A DNA stretch of 64,000 nt from an uncultured Fulvivirga sp. GTDB lineage: Bacteria > Bacteroidota > Bacteroidia > Cytophagales > Cyclobacteriaceae. The notes beneath the pieces were generated by a model. The model searched no databases and was not told where the DNA came from. It worked only from the letters and a program-made list of their open reading frames with translations. The stretch lies in assembly GCA_947500555.1 (NCBI GenBank), contig CANMSE010000004.1, positions 248,001-312,000 on the forward strand. The letters are read 5' to 3'. The position numbers were made by a program, and so were the translations under genes. Below, piece by piece: positions 24,240 through 33,040 of this stretch; the first letter of the stretch is position 1, and each line of letters starts with the position of its first letter.

Positions 24240-25325
24240 CTAAAGAGTGATGGTGCTAAGTGACACTTTCTCATGTCGTCCTCTTAATTCTAAAAAGCCC
24301 ATTTCAGTAGATTGAAATTTGCTCTTTAGTTGCATGAGGTCGAGTAAGTCATTTGAAATTAAAAGATCTACTTTTAGTTCATTACACATTTCCTGTATAC
24401 GCGAAGCAGTATTTAATACATCTCCTGAGAAAGTGATATCGCGTTTGATGATGCCAATTTCTCCAGCCGTTACATTTCCAAAGTGCATTCCCGCCTTAAA
24501 TTCAGGAATAAGACCATATTTGCTTTTGTATTTTTCACCTTTGGAGGTAATAGTTTGTTGCATATCGAAGTAACAATTGATACAACTGTTATGCTCAAGC
24601 CCTCTTTTTACCGGCCAGGAGATCACTATTTCATCTCCTACATATTGGTATATATCTCCGTTGTTACGAATTATGTCGTCTGTAATGTCGGAAAAGAAAT
24701 CTCTTAATAACTCATAGTATTTTTCATTACCCAGACTTTCAGCTATTGTAGTTGAGGAACGAATGTCAACAAACGTAAATATGCGCTCTTCTTGCCTTGC
24801 CGAGTGGTACTTACCTTTTATAAAATTCCAGAGCAATCCATGACCGAATTTGTCATTTATGCTCAGCATAAATTGAGTTAGAGAGGTAATAAAAAACCAG
24901 AACATTATATTCTTGATATGATTATAATCGATTATATAAGAATAAAAAGCAGAGAGTCCATAAGGAGTGCCTAATTCTACACCAATTACCAGCGGTACGA
25001 ACAGTAAACCCAACAAAATGGTGATTAGAAGTACGATAACTATAAAAGAAAGAATAACTGCAAAAATACTGTGCGAATAAGGTTTATCTCTAAGTTTTTC
25101 ATTGACATAGAAAATCAACCATGCACCTCCTAAGATTGAGCCAATTAGAGCAGCTGAAACATGAAAAAGTAATGAAGTGGTAAAGCTATAGTGTTGGGTT
25201 GGGCCTGCCGAAAAATCTGAAAGTAAGGCTAAGTGATCATAGAGCGCCAAAAATATGCCAATAATCACCCATGAGATAACAATTATAGCCCATTTAGAAA
25301 GCTGTATTTTAAGTTTTCTATTCAC
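24240..25325 (-). CDS. Membrane class III adenylate/guanylate cyclase
   Basis: A 361-residue protein starting with GTG at 25325. Residues 1-160 contain about four membrane helices; residues 175-361 form a class III nucleotidyl cyclase domain. FTFVDIRSSTTIAESLG holds the first metal-binding Asp, VGDEIVISWPV the second, and AGMHFGNVTAGEIG and SGDVLNTASRIQE follow, with Asn and Arg in the positions used for catalysis. It should make cAMP or cGMP in the cytoplasm in response to a membrane signal. The substrate-specifying residues cannot be assigned with certainty. Confidence 0.88.
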   Translation of the reverse strand: MNRKLKIQLSKWAIIVISWVIIGIFLALYDHLALLSDFSAGPTQHYSFTTSLLFHVSAALIGSILGGAWLIFYVNEKLRDKPYSHSIFAVILSFIVIVLLITILLGLLFVPLVIGVELGTPYGLSAFYSYIIDYNHIKNIMFWFFITSLTQFMLSINDKFGHGLLWNFIKGKYHSARQEERIFTFVDIRSSTTIAESLGNEKYYELLRDFFSDITDDIIRNNGDIYQYVGDEIVISWPVKRGLEHNSCINCYFDMQQTITSKGEKYKSKYGLIPEFKAGMHFGNVTAGEIGIIKRDITFSGDVLNTASRIQEMCNELKVDLLISNDLLDLMQLKSKFQSTEMGFLELRGRHEKVSLSTITL

Positions 25326-25381
25326 GCTCTAATTTACGCAATCGAGCTACGAGAAGATGCGTTCTGGCTTCAACATATTTA

Positions 25382-27112
25382 TCACATTAGCCTTTCACCT
25401 TCTTGCATTTTCATTTCGCCTACGGTCAATCCTTTCTCTCGGGCTTTCTTACGCTCCAGGCTAGCCTCATAGGCAGAAATACCATGTAACTCCGATAAGT
25501 AGTCAAGGTGCCCCGGAGAGGTGACCACCATGATGTCATCAGGCGTAATGTCACTTGGACTCTGATAGCCACAAGATTCTGCCAACATCTGAGTCTCTTT
25601 GTATAAGGTGTCTGCATAAGTGGCCACTCTTTTTGCTGCGGCCTCAATATCTAATGCTTTTTCCAGTCGTTTGTTTTGTGTGGCGATGCCGGTAGGGCAG
25701 TGATTAGTATGACATTCCAACGCCTGAATACATCCTAGTGAGAGCATAAAACCACGAGCCATATAGACAGCATCAGCACCCAATGCCATGGCCACAGCAA
25801 TTTCTATAGGCGTGGCAATTTTACCACTGGCAAAAATGACGACCTTGTCTCTGACGCCATGTCGTTTAAATGCCCAATCGGCAACGGCTAATGCTTGTTT
25901 CATTGGTAGTCCGGAATAACTACTTAAAACATAAGGAGCTGCTCCGGTGCCACCATCACCACCATCGATGACAATGTAATCTGGACCTCGGCCAGGTTCA
26001 TTTTTCATTTTTTCAGCCACAGCCTCAATTTCAGCGGTATGACCAATGACCATTTTAATACCTGTGGGTTTCTGGGTAATATTTCTGACGTGATCGATGA
26101 AGTCAAAAAGACCATTAACATCAGTGAATTCCTTATGCCTTGCAGGGGCGTAGGCATCTTTACCCATCGGAATTTTCCTGATTTCAGAGATCTCCTCAGT
26201 GATTTTTTCTTTAAGAAGCATTCCTCCCTTTCCCGGTTTGGCTCCCTGGGCCAGTTTGATCTCAAACATTTTTACCTGCGGATGTTCTGACATCTTCTTT
26301 AATAAGTCGTCATCCATATTACCTTCTTCATCTCTAATGCCATACTTGGCGGTACCTATTTGAAAGATTAAATCACCACCTCCATATTCATGACAGGGCG
26401 CTAATGATCCCTCTCCTGTATTATGAAATATTCCTGCCATCTTAGCCCCCTTATTAAGTGCAGCATGTGCTCTAAAAGAAAGTGCTCCATAAGACATGGC
26501 ACTTATATGGACAAAATGACTTAACTCTACTGGCGTAACACCAGTATGCGCTCCTATAATTTTCTTATAGGTCTTTCCTGTTTCTTCGCCAGTTTTTATT
26601 GTGGTGTTGGTAAATGTTGCGGGCATGATTAGAGTAGTTCCCACCTTATCCATATCAATTTGACTTCCAAAGCCGATAGTATTTCGGACTCCATTAGACG
26701 TATCGTAAACCCAATTTCGAGTAATTCTATTGTAGGGTGTTTCTTCCTGATCATTTAAGAAAAGGTACTGCCGTAACAATGGACCCATGGTCACCAACAG
26801 CTTTCTTCCCCATATAACTACAGGAAATAACCGTTGAATTGGACTCTCGGTTTGCTTTTTATCATGAATAAATAAGACAATGGCACCAATGACTAAACCG
26901 AAAAGTACAAACTCTCCGGTAAGTGTTGCGGCCCACCGGATAACACCGACAGTTTCCAGGGTAGCGTTCTGAAAATAGTAACCATAGATGGCAGTTGCTA
27001 AACTTGATAGTAAAAACCAAGAGATGGTGTAGGCATTAAAACCTTTTAAAAATGATTTAATAGTAGGAGTACCAGAGATGCTCTGTTTGTGAAATTTTCT
27101 TTCTTCAGCCAT
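25382..27112 (-). CDS. FMN-binding glutamate-synthase-like protein
   Basis: A 576-residue protein related to the central FMN domain of glutamate synthase but lacking the N-terminal amidotransferase and the GXGXG C-terminal domain. Two hydrophobic helices lie near the N-terminus (residues 30-80), so it may be membrane-attached. The TIM-barrel core shows SAMSYGALSFRAHAALNKG, NTGEGS, the FMN-phosphate motif YIVIDGGDGGTGAAPYVLS, and the 3Fe-4S cysteine segment CIQALECHTNHCPTGIATQN. Because it has no glutaminase domain, it probably uses another nitrogen or electron source; the reaction is unproven. Confidence 0.9.
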   Translation of the reverse strand: MAEERKFHKQSISGTPTIKSFLKGFNAYTISWFLLSSLATAIYGYYFQNATLETVGVIRWAATLTGEFVLFGLVIGAIVLFIHDKKQTESPIQRLFPVVIWGRKLLVTMGPLLRQYLFLNDQEETPYNRITRNWVYDTSNGVRNTIGFGSQIDMDKVGTTLIMPATFTNTTIKTGEETGKTYKKIIGAHTGVTPVELSHFVHISAMSYGALSFRAHAALNKGAKMAGIFHNTGEGSLAPCHEYGGGDLIFQIGTAKYGIRDEEGNMDDDLLKKMSEHPQVKMFEIKLAQGAKPGKGGMLLKEKITEEISEIRKIPMGKDAYAPARHKEFTDVNGLFDFIDHVRNITQKPTGIKMVIGHTAEIEAVAEKMKNEPGRGPDYIVIDGGDGGTGAAPYVLSSYSGLPMKQALAVADWAFKRHGVRDKVVIFASGKIATPIEIAVAMALGADAVYMARGFMLSLGCIQALECHTNHCPTGIATQNKRLEKALDIEAAAKRVATYADTLYKETQMLAESCGYQSPSDITPDDIMVVTSPGHLDYLSELHGISAYEASLERKKAREKGLTVGEMKMQEGERLM

Positions 27113-27296
27113 GCTTGATAAGTGGTTTGAACTTATAAGCTAATAGTATTATGGTAGATAGTCAAGCTTAATTACTGTTCAGGCATGTTCAAAACCGCAA
27201 GCCATAAGGACTACGATTGATTTGCCGTCCGAATATGACCTGTGGTTTTTCAGATATAATACCTTTTATTAGAGACCACTGTTTATTTGGAAGGCT

Positions 27297-29453
27297 CTAT
27301 TCGGTAGTAACTGGAAATCCCCTATCCTTCATTAGAGCTTCAATTTTTGCATCACGCCCTCTGAATAATCTATATGCTTCCGCAGGATCAATGGAGTTTC
27401 TGGGAGCAAACAAATATTTCACAAGTTTTGCCGCCATTTCTTCATCATAAAAACCTCCCGGAGCTTCAGCAAACGCTTCAGCTGCGTCCGATGTCAATAC
27501 ATCTGCCCACATATAACCGTAGTAGGCGGTTGCATAACCTTCGCCTGAGAACACATGTCCAAACTGAGGTGTCCTATGACGCATTGGCAATTCTTTCGGC
27601 ATTTTTAATTCAGCTAGTGTTTCCCGTTCAAATTTGTCAACGTCAATATTGGCCGGATCTGCAAGGTGCAACTTCATATCCATAATTGCTGAGGCTAAAT
27701 ATTCCGTAGTTCCGAACCCTTGATTAAAAGTAGCTGCATTTTTAATCTTTTCTACCAGCGCTGATGGCATTGGTTCACCTGTTTCATTATGAACTAAATA
27801 GTTATTAATCACCTCATCAGTCGACAACCAGCGCTCAAGTAGTTGTGATTGAAACTCTGTATAATCTCTTACACCTCCATTTAAGGTTGGGTATTTAACA
27901 TTGGAAGAGAAGAAGTGGAGCGCGTGACCAAATTCATGAAAGAAAGTAGTAGCATCGTCCCAGGAAACGAGTAGTGCTTCTCCCGGTGCAGGCTCTACAA
28001 AATTGGAGTTGTTGGATCCCAATACATTGGTCTTGCCATCGAAGGTAGTGTGACTTCTGTAAGTTGTGGCCCAGGCACCTGAGCGTTTACCCTCCCTGGC
28101 ATACGGATCGAGGTACCATAGTCCAATGTGTTCACCCGAGTCTTTGTCAGTCACTTCCCATACTTTCACATCCTCATGAAATACGGGGACAGATCCTTCC
28201 GGTACGGGAGCGAAAGAATAGTTAAATAACCTTCCAGCCACATAGTGCATGGCATCTGTTAACTTGTCTAACTGTAGGTATTGTTTAACCTCGTCTGAAT
28301 TAAGGTCATACTTTTCTTTCCGAACTTTTTCAGCATAATAACGATAGTCCCACGGTTCGATCGTGATGTTATCTCCATTCTTGTCGGCAACCACTTGCAT
28401 GTCAGCAACTTCTTCTGCTACACGGGCTATTGCTGCTGGCCAAACGGCTTCCATTAGTGCCATGGCATTTTCAGGTGTTTTGGCCATACGGTCTTGCAAG
28501 CGCCATTCTGCATAATTTTTATGACCTAGTAGCCCTACACGCTCTCTACGTAGCTTTAGGATGTCTGCGATAATGCCGTTGTTATCGTGCTCATCGCCAT
28601 TGTCACCTCTTGCATAGTAATTGGTCCAAACTTTCTCGCGCAAATCCCTTTCCGTAGAATATGTTAAAAATGGATCCATAGAAGAACGGGTATTCGTCAC
28701 CGCATATTTACCTTCCTGCCCCTTATCCGATGCTATTTTAGCTGCCGATTTAATATACCCTTCTGACAAACCACCTAATTGATCTTCACTGAGGTACGTT
28801 ACATAGTTTTCTTCATCATGCAGAACATTGTTGGAGAACTTAGTGTAAAGACTTGCCAATTCTTTATTAATGGCTGCATAGCGCTCCTTTTTCTTTGGGT
28901 CGAGGTCAGCACCATTCATAGCGAAGCGATTATAGATCAGATCCACCACGCGTTGCTGATCTGCCGGAAGTGGTGTTTCCTGTGACGCTTCATATACCGT
29001 CTTTATGCGTTGAAAAAGTTGTTCGTTTTGCGTTATTTTCGAATTGAACTCCGATAGCAATGGAGCTAATTCTGATCGAATTTCTCTAAACTCCGGTGAG
29101 GAGACGTTACTACTAAAAATGCCGTAATAGGTAGAAACCCTGTTTAATGCCTTACCAGAACGTTCCATTTCCTCAATAGTATTTGCAAATGTCGGATCAT
29201 CCGGATTGCTGGCAATGGCTTCAATTTCTTCCAGGTTCAATTCCATACCCTTAAGCATAGCTGCTTTTACATCTCCTACTTTCATTTGATCAAAAGCAGG
29301 AACGCCCTCATATGGACCTGTCCACTCTTTTAACAATACGTTATTGAATTCAGGTTCTTTTGATTCTTTAGTTTCTGGTGTGCAACTGGCAAAAACAACT
29401 ATTGCTGATAATTGAAGCATTAATAGCTGCTTTATTTTTATTGATTTTATCAT
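27297..29453 (-). CDS. dcp: M3-family metallopeptidase, peptidyl-dipeptidase Dcp-like lipoprotein
   Basis: A protein of about 718 residues with the M3 zinc motif HEFGHALH and downstream Glu ligand region (YTEFQSQLLERW). The overall length and the substrate-binding segments near the C-terminus (RHRTPQFGHVFSGEGYATAYYGYMW) fit peptidyl-dipeptidase Dcp. The N-terminus MIKSIKIKQLLMLQLSAIVV followed by a Cys in FASC is a lipoprotein signal, so the enzyme should act in the periplasm trimming peptides. The ATG at 29453 starts this signal; a longer frame from 29534 adds an unlikely leader and is not used. Confidence 0.92.
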   Translation of the reverse strand: MIKSIKIKQLLMLQLSAIVVFASCTPETKESKEPEFNNVLLKEWTGPYEGVPAFDQMKVGDVKAAMLKGMELNLEEIEAIASNPDDPTFANTIEEMERSGKALNRVSTYYGIFSSNVSSPEFREIRSELAPLLSEFNSKITQNEQLFQRIKTVYEASQETPLPADQQRVVDLIYNRFAMNGADLDPKKKERYAAINKELASLYTKFSNNVLHDEENYVTYLSEDQLGGLSEGYIKSAAKIASDKGQEGKYAVTNTRSSMDPFLTYSTERDLREKVWTNYYARGDNGDEHDNNGIIADILKLRRERVGLLGHKNYAEWRLQDRMAKTPENAMALMEAVWPAAIARVAEEVADMQVVADKNGDNITIEPWDYRYYAEKVRKEKYDLNSDEVKQYLQLDKLTDAMHYVAGRLFNYSFAPVPEGSVPVFHEDVKVWEVTDKDSGEHIGLWYLDPYAREGKRSGAWATTYRSHTTFDGKTNVLGSNNSNFVEPAPGEALLVSWDDATTFFHEFGHALHFFSSNVKYPTLNGGVRDYTEFQSQLLERWLSTDEVINNYLVHNETGEPMPSALVEKIKNAATFNQGFGTTEYLASAIMDMKLHLADPANIDVDKFERETLAELKMPKELPMRHRTPQFGHVFSGEGYATAYYGYMWADVLTSDAAEAFAEAPGGFYDEEMAAKLVKYLFAPRNSIDPAEAYRLFRGRDAKIEALMKDRGFPVTTE

Positions 29454-29619
29454 GGGTGTGGAATTTTGATTGATTAAATATATCAAAAATGGCCTATGAA
29501 AGTACCGTGCAATTACACCTACAATGATCATCATGATTCCAGAGGAGTTTATGGATGGTGAGCGGCCTTAGAAACCTGTTTTACTAACAAGAATGTAAAA
29601 ACAGAATGAATGGGCGGGG

Positions 29620-29674
29620 AGCAGCCATAACGAGAAAAGCATTTAGTTATGCTCGCTGCTAGGCAATGTTGTAC
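29620..29674 (-). other. attC-like hairpin at the distal end of the cassette region
   Basis: AGCAGC-CATAAC (29620-29631) pairs with GTTATG (29646-29651) and GCTGCT (29655-29660), leaving a three-base bulge, typical of the imperfect hairpin of integron attC sites. GTTGTAC (29668-29674) next to it is the exact reverse complement of GTACAAC found at the start of the same gene unit (30246-30252). The outer second core site is not clear, so this is a partial match. No integrase gene is in the window. Confidence 0.45.
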
Positions 29675-29681
29675 ACTGTTT

Positions 29682-30242
29682 CTAGTTCCTAAGAAAGTCT
29701 AAATCAAAGAAGTAGTGGTTTGGGTCAGTTCGGTCCACGTAAATTTTTGTCCTACCATGGTGCTCAAGTAACATTTGAATAGTATGTCGATCTTTAGAAA
29801 TTGTTTCTCCGTCAAATATTCTAGACTGACCCTTGTAGTCTGTCGCAAAAGTTATTCTGGTGACATTATTATTTGTCTCTTTAATGTTGAGTTCCGAATC
29901 GCCCCCTATGGCATTTAACATTGAAATCCGATAAGAATATCGCTGTTCGGTTGTCTTCCAACTATTTGATTTGAGACTGGTTTTGGTTAGATCTACGGTT
30001 ATTTGATCACCAGTATCTCTCAAATGCTTCTTTAATTTTAAAGTGTTATTCTGAAGATTTTCCTCATCCTTTTTATTCCTCATCCAGAAAATCAATAGTG
30101 GTATTCCTGTTAGACTAAGACCGATTAAGAAGTATAGTAAATTGAACACAGATGCTCTTGCCACTCCATACATTATAATTATCCCTATTAGTATTAAAGA
30201 ACCCAGGATGCCATAAGTGATATTTTGAAGGTTAATTCGCAT
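29682..30242 (-). CDS. Two-helix membrane protein of unknown function (cassette gene)
   Basis: A 186-residue protein starting with ATG at 30242, only a few bases after the attC-like site, as is usual for integron cassettes. Residues 10-60 contain two hydrophobic helices (YGILGSLILIGIIIMYGVA and LLYFLIGLSLTGIPLLIFW). The remainder is a soluble, mixed alpha/beta part with charged segments, including QRYSYRISMLNAIGGDSE and YVDRTDPNHYFFDLDFL. I recognise no named family. The soluble part is expected on the cytoplasmic side. It lies on the same strand as the AAA-Toprim pair but is separated from it by an attC-like element. Confidence 0.72.
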   Translation of the reverse strand: MRINLQNITYGILGSLILIGIIIMYGVARASVFNLLYFLIGLSLTGIPLLIFWMRNKKDEENLQNNTLKLKKHLRDTGDQITVDLTKTSLKSNSWKTTEQRYSYRISMLNAIGGDSELNIKETNNNVTRITFATDYKGQSRIFDGETISKDRHTIQMLLEHHGRTKIYVDRTDPNHYFFDLDFLRN

Positions 30243-30245
30243 GGT

Positions 30246-30305
30246 GTACAACGTTTTGGGTATGGAGCGTGTCCCGAAGGGCATGCACTATACCCGTTGT
30301 TGGGC
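30246..30305 (-). other. attC-like recombination site between two cassettes
   Basis: This 60-bp element has integron attC geometry. On the minus strand it opens with GCCCAAC (RYYYAAC consensus, 30299-30305) and closes with GTTGTAC (30246-30252). Between them GGGTATAGTGCATG pairs with CACGCTCCATACCC over 11 of 14 positions around a CCCTTCGGGA loop. The mismatches are as expected for attC, which folds as an imperfect hairpin. The gene downstream starts four bases later. The -GTAC end deviates from the GTTRRRY consensus. Confidence 0.55.
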
Positions 30306-30315
30306 GTAGTATTTT

Positions 30316-30906
30316 TTAATATTCATAGCTCTGGACGTGATTATAAAGTAGAGCGAATGAAATACATTTTGCCTTCATTTGGTCTAAACAAAGCTTTTCA
30401 GCTAGCATATCATTGTGTTTAGTGTTGATGTAAATCTTGGATTTCTCTGAGCACTGGTATATGTATTCTTCAAGCTTTTCCTTAGGTGAAGGTATTGACT
30501 CAGGATTTCCCTTAATCTTTGGCTTTCGGGTTAAATTGAAAACTGTTTTGATTCCTTCAGGGTCGCTTAGAAACCAACCTTCTATTTCCTCAATTGGTAC
30601 GCAAACAAAATTATACTTAGCAGGGCTTTTGGTCATAATATTCTCCAATTCTCCTTGAAGAACATTTAAATCATTTCTGTCCAAGTCATGTGCAAGAATC
30701 ACTAAGTCACAACCTTTTTTACTCAGATTAGACGCATAGCTTGCAGCTTTTCTTTTCATTTTACCACAACCACCACCGATTGCTTTTTTGAAGGTTAAGT
30801 TATCCTTTTCAACAATTCTTGAAATCAACTTTTTAAAAGAAGTGAAATCACTATTGTCTTCAACAATCAAACCGATTGATTTAATCTTGGGCTTTTTCTT
30901 ACTCAT
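30316..30906 (-). CDS. Toprim (DUF4276-like) partner of an AAA ATPase
   Basis: A 196-residue protein with Toprim-type features: the acidic residue in GLIVEDNSDF (E16), the D-x-D in LAHDLDRND (D74 and D76), and EIEGWFLSDPEGIKTVF which resembles the DUF4276 W-F-L-A-D motif. Toprim partners of AAA ATPases cut nucleic acids in OLD-like, AbiL and PARIS-type defence systems. The ATG at 30906 overlaps the ATPase stop codon by eight bases (ATGAGTAA) with a purine-rich ribosome site, so the pair is coupled; a GTG at 30936 is possible but less likely. The defence role is inferred. Confidence 0.8.
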   Translation of the reverse strand: MSKKKPKIKSIGLIVEDNSDFTSFKKLISRIVEKDNLTFKKAIGGGCGKMKRKAASYASNLSKKGCDLVILAHDLDRNDLNVLQGELENIMTKSPAKYNFVCVPIEEIEGWFLSDPEGIKTVFNLTRKPKIKGNPESIPSPKEKLEEYIYQCSEKSKIYINTKHNDMLAEKLCLDQMKAKCISFALLYNHVQSYEY

Positions 30907-32089
30907 AATCAAATCCACCTTCTTTCCAATATTCACCCAAATTTCCTTCCTGCTCTAAATAGTCCTTCAACACCCTGTAATCGTTAGCCGACATAATTTT
31001 TGAAATAGAGTTAGCTTTTGTTCCTGACTCTATCTCTTTATGAACTAGAAGAATGTTTTCAGGCTCCAACATATCTAAAACATAATCAGAGTGTGTACTG
31101 ATTATAATCTGTTTGTGTCTAGATTGCTGTTTGATAAGCTGAAGAATGCTATTTAAAAGGCCATGATGAACACAAACTTCTGGTTCTTCAATCAATAAGA
31201 ATTCATTCTTGTCATTCAGTATATAAAATACCAAGGCAAGAGTTTTAAAAGTTCCTTCTGAAAGTTGATTTGGAGAGAGAGTCAAACCATCAATAATTAC
31301 CGATGGAACAACAATAGTCTTACTATTCTCAATTTGTTGAATCTTCCCACCCGCTCGAACCTTATATGAACTGCTTGGGATAACGTGGTCTCGGAATTCT
31401 ATATTATCAATTAGACCTAACCCAAAACCTCCTACTGTATTTAGAAACAGAGTAAATGAAGGTTCATTGCTTTTAAATGCTCTATACAGGTCATATATAA
31501 ATTGTTGATGAGTACGATTTGCCCTAGAACGAAAACTCATCTGAAAGTCATCTAATTCTATTGAAATTGGACACTTGCTTGGATCTGAAAACTGTGTAGC
31601 ACTATAATAACTTATATTTGAAAGGCTCTGAACAAGTCTGATTGAAAACTTTGCTTTTTCAGATTGAAATTCCTTTGGAAACTCTTTTATTCTGCTTCTT
31701 TTCAGGAATTCAACGAATTCAAATATTTCTGGATTTACGTTATTCCATTTTCGAGTGTTTTGACCTTGTATCCTATATCTTAGCTCTGTGAAGTATATAT
31801 CATCATAATTACGTTCATCTGTCTGATAGAAGAATTTAGTTCGAAGGAAGATTATTTGTTTTTCAAATTCAATTACAAGATTTATACTCGTACTTAACAG
31901 GTCTTCTTTGGTTTCTTCTGAATAGAATCGTCTGTTGCGCTCGCTTTTGGAGAATAATTGGAGGCCGTATAGAATGTTACTCTTACCGACACCATTAGCC
32001 CCTATCAAAGCCATTAATGTATGCGGCAACTCAAATCTTGTTTGGACACAAGAACGGTAATTGTTTATTTCTACTTCTAATACTCTCAT
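30899..32089 (-). CDS. AAA-family ATPase (AAA_21/OLD-like)
   Basis: A 396-residue ABC/SMC-type ATPase. The Walker A motif GANGVGKSN lies at about residues 33-41, the signature-like LSEGTFKTLALVFYIL near 275, Walker B FLLIEEPEVCVHHG near 300 and the H-loop IISTHSDYVLDML near 335. It has no attached nuclease domain; the catalytic partner is the Toprim protein encoded immediately downstream with an eight-base overlap. Paired AAA + Toprim genes occur in anti-phage systems (OLD-type, AbiL, PARIS). It is the first gene of a cassette-like unit starting at the attC-type half site at 32109, which suggests it moves as a unit. Confidence 0.85.
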   Translation of the reverse strand: MRVLEVEINNYRSCVQTRFELPHTLMALIGANGVGKSNILYGLQLFSKSERNRRFYSEETKEDLLSTSINLVIEFEKQIIFLRTKFFYQTDERNYDDIYFTELRYRIQGQNTRKWNNVNPEIFEFVEFLKRSRIKEFPKEFQSEKAKFSIRLVQSLSNISYYSATQFSDPSKCPISIELDDFQMSFRSRANRTHQQFIYDLYRAFKSNEPSFTLFLNTVGGFGLGLIDNIEFRDHVIPSSSYKVRAGGKIQQIENSKTIVVPSVIIDGLTLSPNQLSEGTFKTLALVFYILNDKNEFLLIEEPEVCVHHGLLNSILQLIKQQSRHKQIIISTHSDYVLDMLEPENILLVHKEIESGTKANSISKIMSANDYRVLKDYLEQEGNLGEYWKEGGFDYE

Positions 32090-32108
32090 TTTGGTTTATT
32101 TCTTATTA

Positions 32109-32145
32109 CGCCCAACATCCGAATATAAACTATAGCTTATATTCG
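32109..32145 (-). other. attC-like half site and hairpin at the proximal end of the cassette region
   Basis: On the minus strand a hairpin, CGAATATAA paired with TTATATTCG (plus coordinates 32120-32128 and 32137-32145), is followed by GTTGGGCG (32109-32116). GTTGGGC is a perfect GTTRRRY core site and is the exact reverse complement of the GCCCAAC that ends the same cassette at 30299-30305. The opposite core is not recognisable, so this may be a decayed attC or the junction with the host chromosome. Confidence 0.45.
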
Positions 32146-32164
32146 CAATATATCTTTGCTGAAA

Positions 32165-33010
32165 TTAACTAGAAACCCTTGGAAACTTACTAAAGTCGGG
32201 CTTACGCTTTTCTAAAAAGGCATCACGACCCTCTTTGGCTTCTTCCGTCATGTAGGCTAGTCGTGTGGCTTCCCCTGCAAATACCTGCTGTCCCACCATG
32301 CCATCATCAGTTAAATTCATCGCGAACTTTAACATTCTTATAGATGTAGGGGATTTCTCTAAAATCTCTTGCGCCCACTGGTAGGCCGTATCTTCTAATT
32401 CATCATGGGGAATAACCGCATTAACCATTCCCATTTCAAAAGCTTCTTGTGCACTGTAGTTTCTCCCCAAGAAAAATATTTCCCGGGCTTTTTTCTGGCC
32501 TACCATTTTAGCCAGGTAGGCAGAACCATAGCCACCATCAAAGCTGGTTACATCAGCGTCAGTCTGTTTAAAAATAGCATGTTCCTTACTTGCTAAAGTC
32601 AAGTCACAGACCACATGCAAACTATGGCCGCCACCTACAGCCCAACCGGGAACCACAGCAATGACTGCCTTGGGCATGAAACGAATCAACCGCTGAACTT
32701 CAAGAATGTTGAGTCTTCCCACGCCTTCTTCATCAATATAACCGGAATCTCCCCGAGCTTTTTGGTCACCACCAGAGCAGAAAGAATAGATGCCATCTTT
32801 TGATGAAGGGCCTTCCGCAGAAAGCAGAACAACACCTATTTCGGGATCTTCACGAGCGTCTAAAAAAGCATCATATAATTCAGCTGTCGTCTTGGGCCTA
32901 AAGGCGTTTCGAACATCAGGACGATTAAAAGCTATTCGAGCTGTAGCCCCTGATTTTTTGTACGTAATGTCCGTGTATTCTTTGGCTGTTATCCAGTTGG
33001 CCTTGGTCAT
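32165..33010 (-). CDS. menB: 1,4-dihydroxy-2-naphthoyl-CoA synthase
   Basis: A 281-residue crotonase-fold protein. The oxyanion-hole residues and MenB-specific SFCSGGDQKARG segment are present, with PGWAVGGGHSLHVVCDLTLA (second oxyanion glycine), TSFDGGYGSAYLA, and the C-terminal MLKFAMNLTDDGMVGQQVFA and FLEKRKPDF typical of MenB. It closes the second naphthoate ring from o-succinylbenzoyl-CoA in menaquinone synthesis. The cassette-like region follows directly after its stop codon. Confidence 0.95.
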   Translation of the reverse strand: MTKANWITAKEYTDITYKKSGATARIAFNRPDVRNAFRPKTTAELYDAFLDAREDPEIGVVLLSAEGPSSKDGIYSFCSGGDQKARGDSGYIDEEGVGRLNILEVQRLIRFMPKAVIAVVPGWAVGGGHSLHVVCDLTLASKEHAIFKQTDADVTSFDGGYGSAYLAKMVGQKKAREIFFLGRNYSAQEAFEMGMVNAVIPHDELEDTAYQWAQEILEKSPTSIRMLKFAMNLTDDGMVGQQVFAGEATRLAYMTEEAKEGRDAFLEKRKPDFSKFPRVSS

Positions 33011-33040
33011 ATTTATTCAGATTTTAAGAAAGTAAAACTA

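Noticed and set aside
29582..29588. TACTAAC as an outer attC core for the distal hairpin
   Set aside because: Two mismatches to RYYYAAC and not complementary to the other end; left unassigned.
29535..29619. Search for an integrase or attI next to the cassette region
   Set aside because: No integrase gene or attI-like site is visible here or beside menB.
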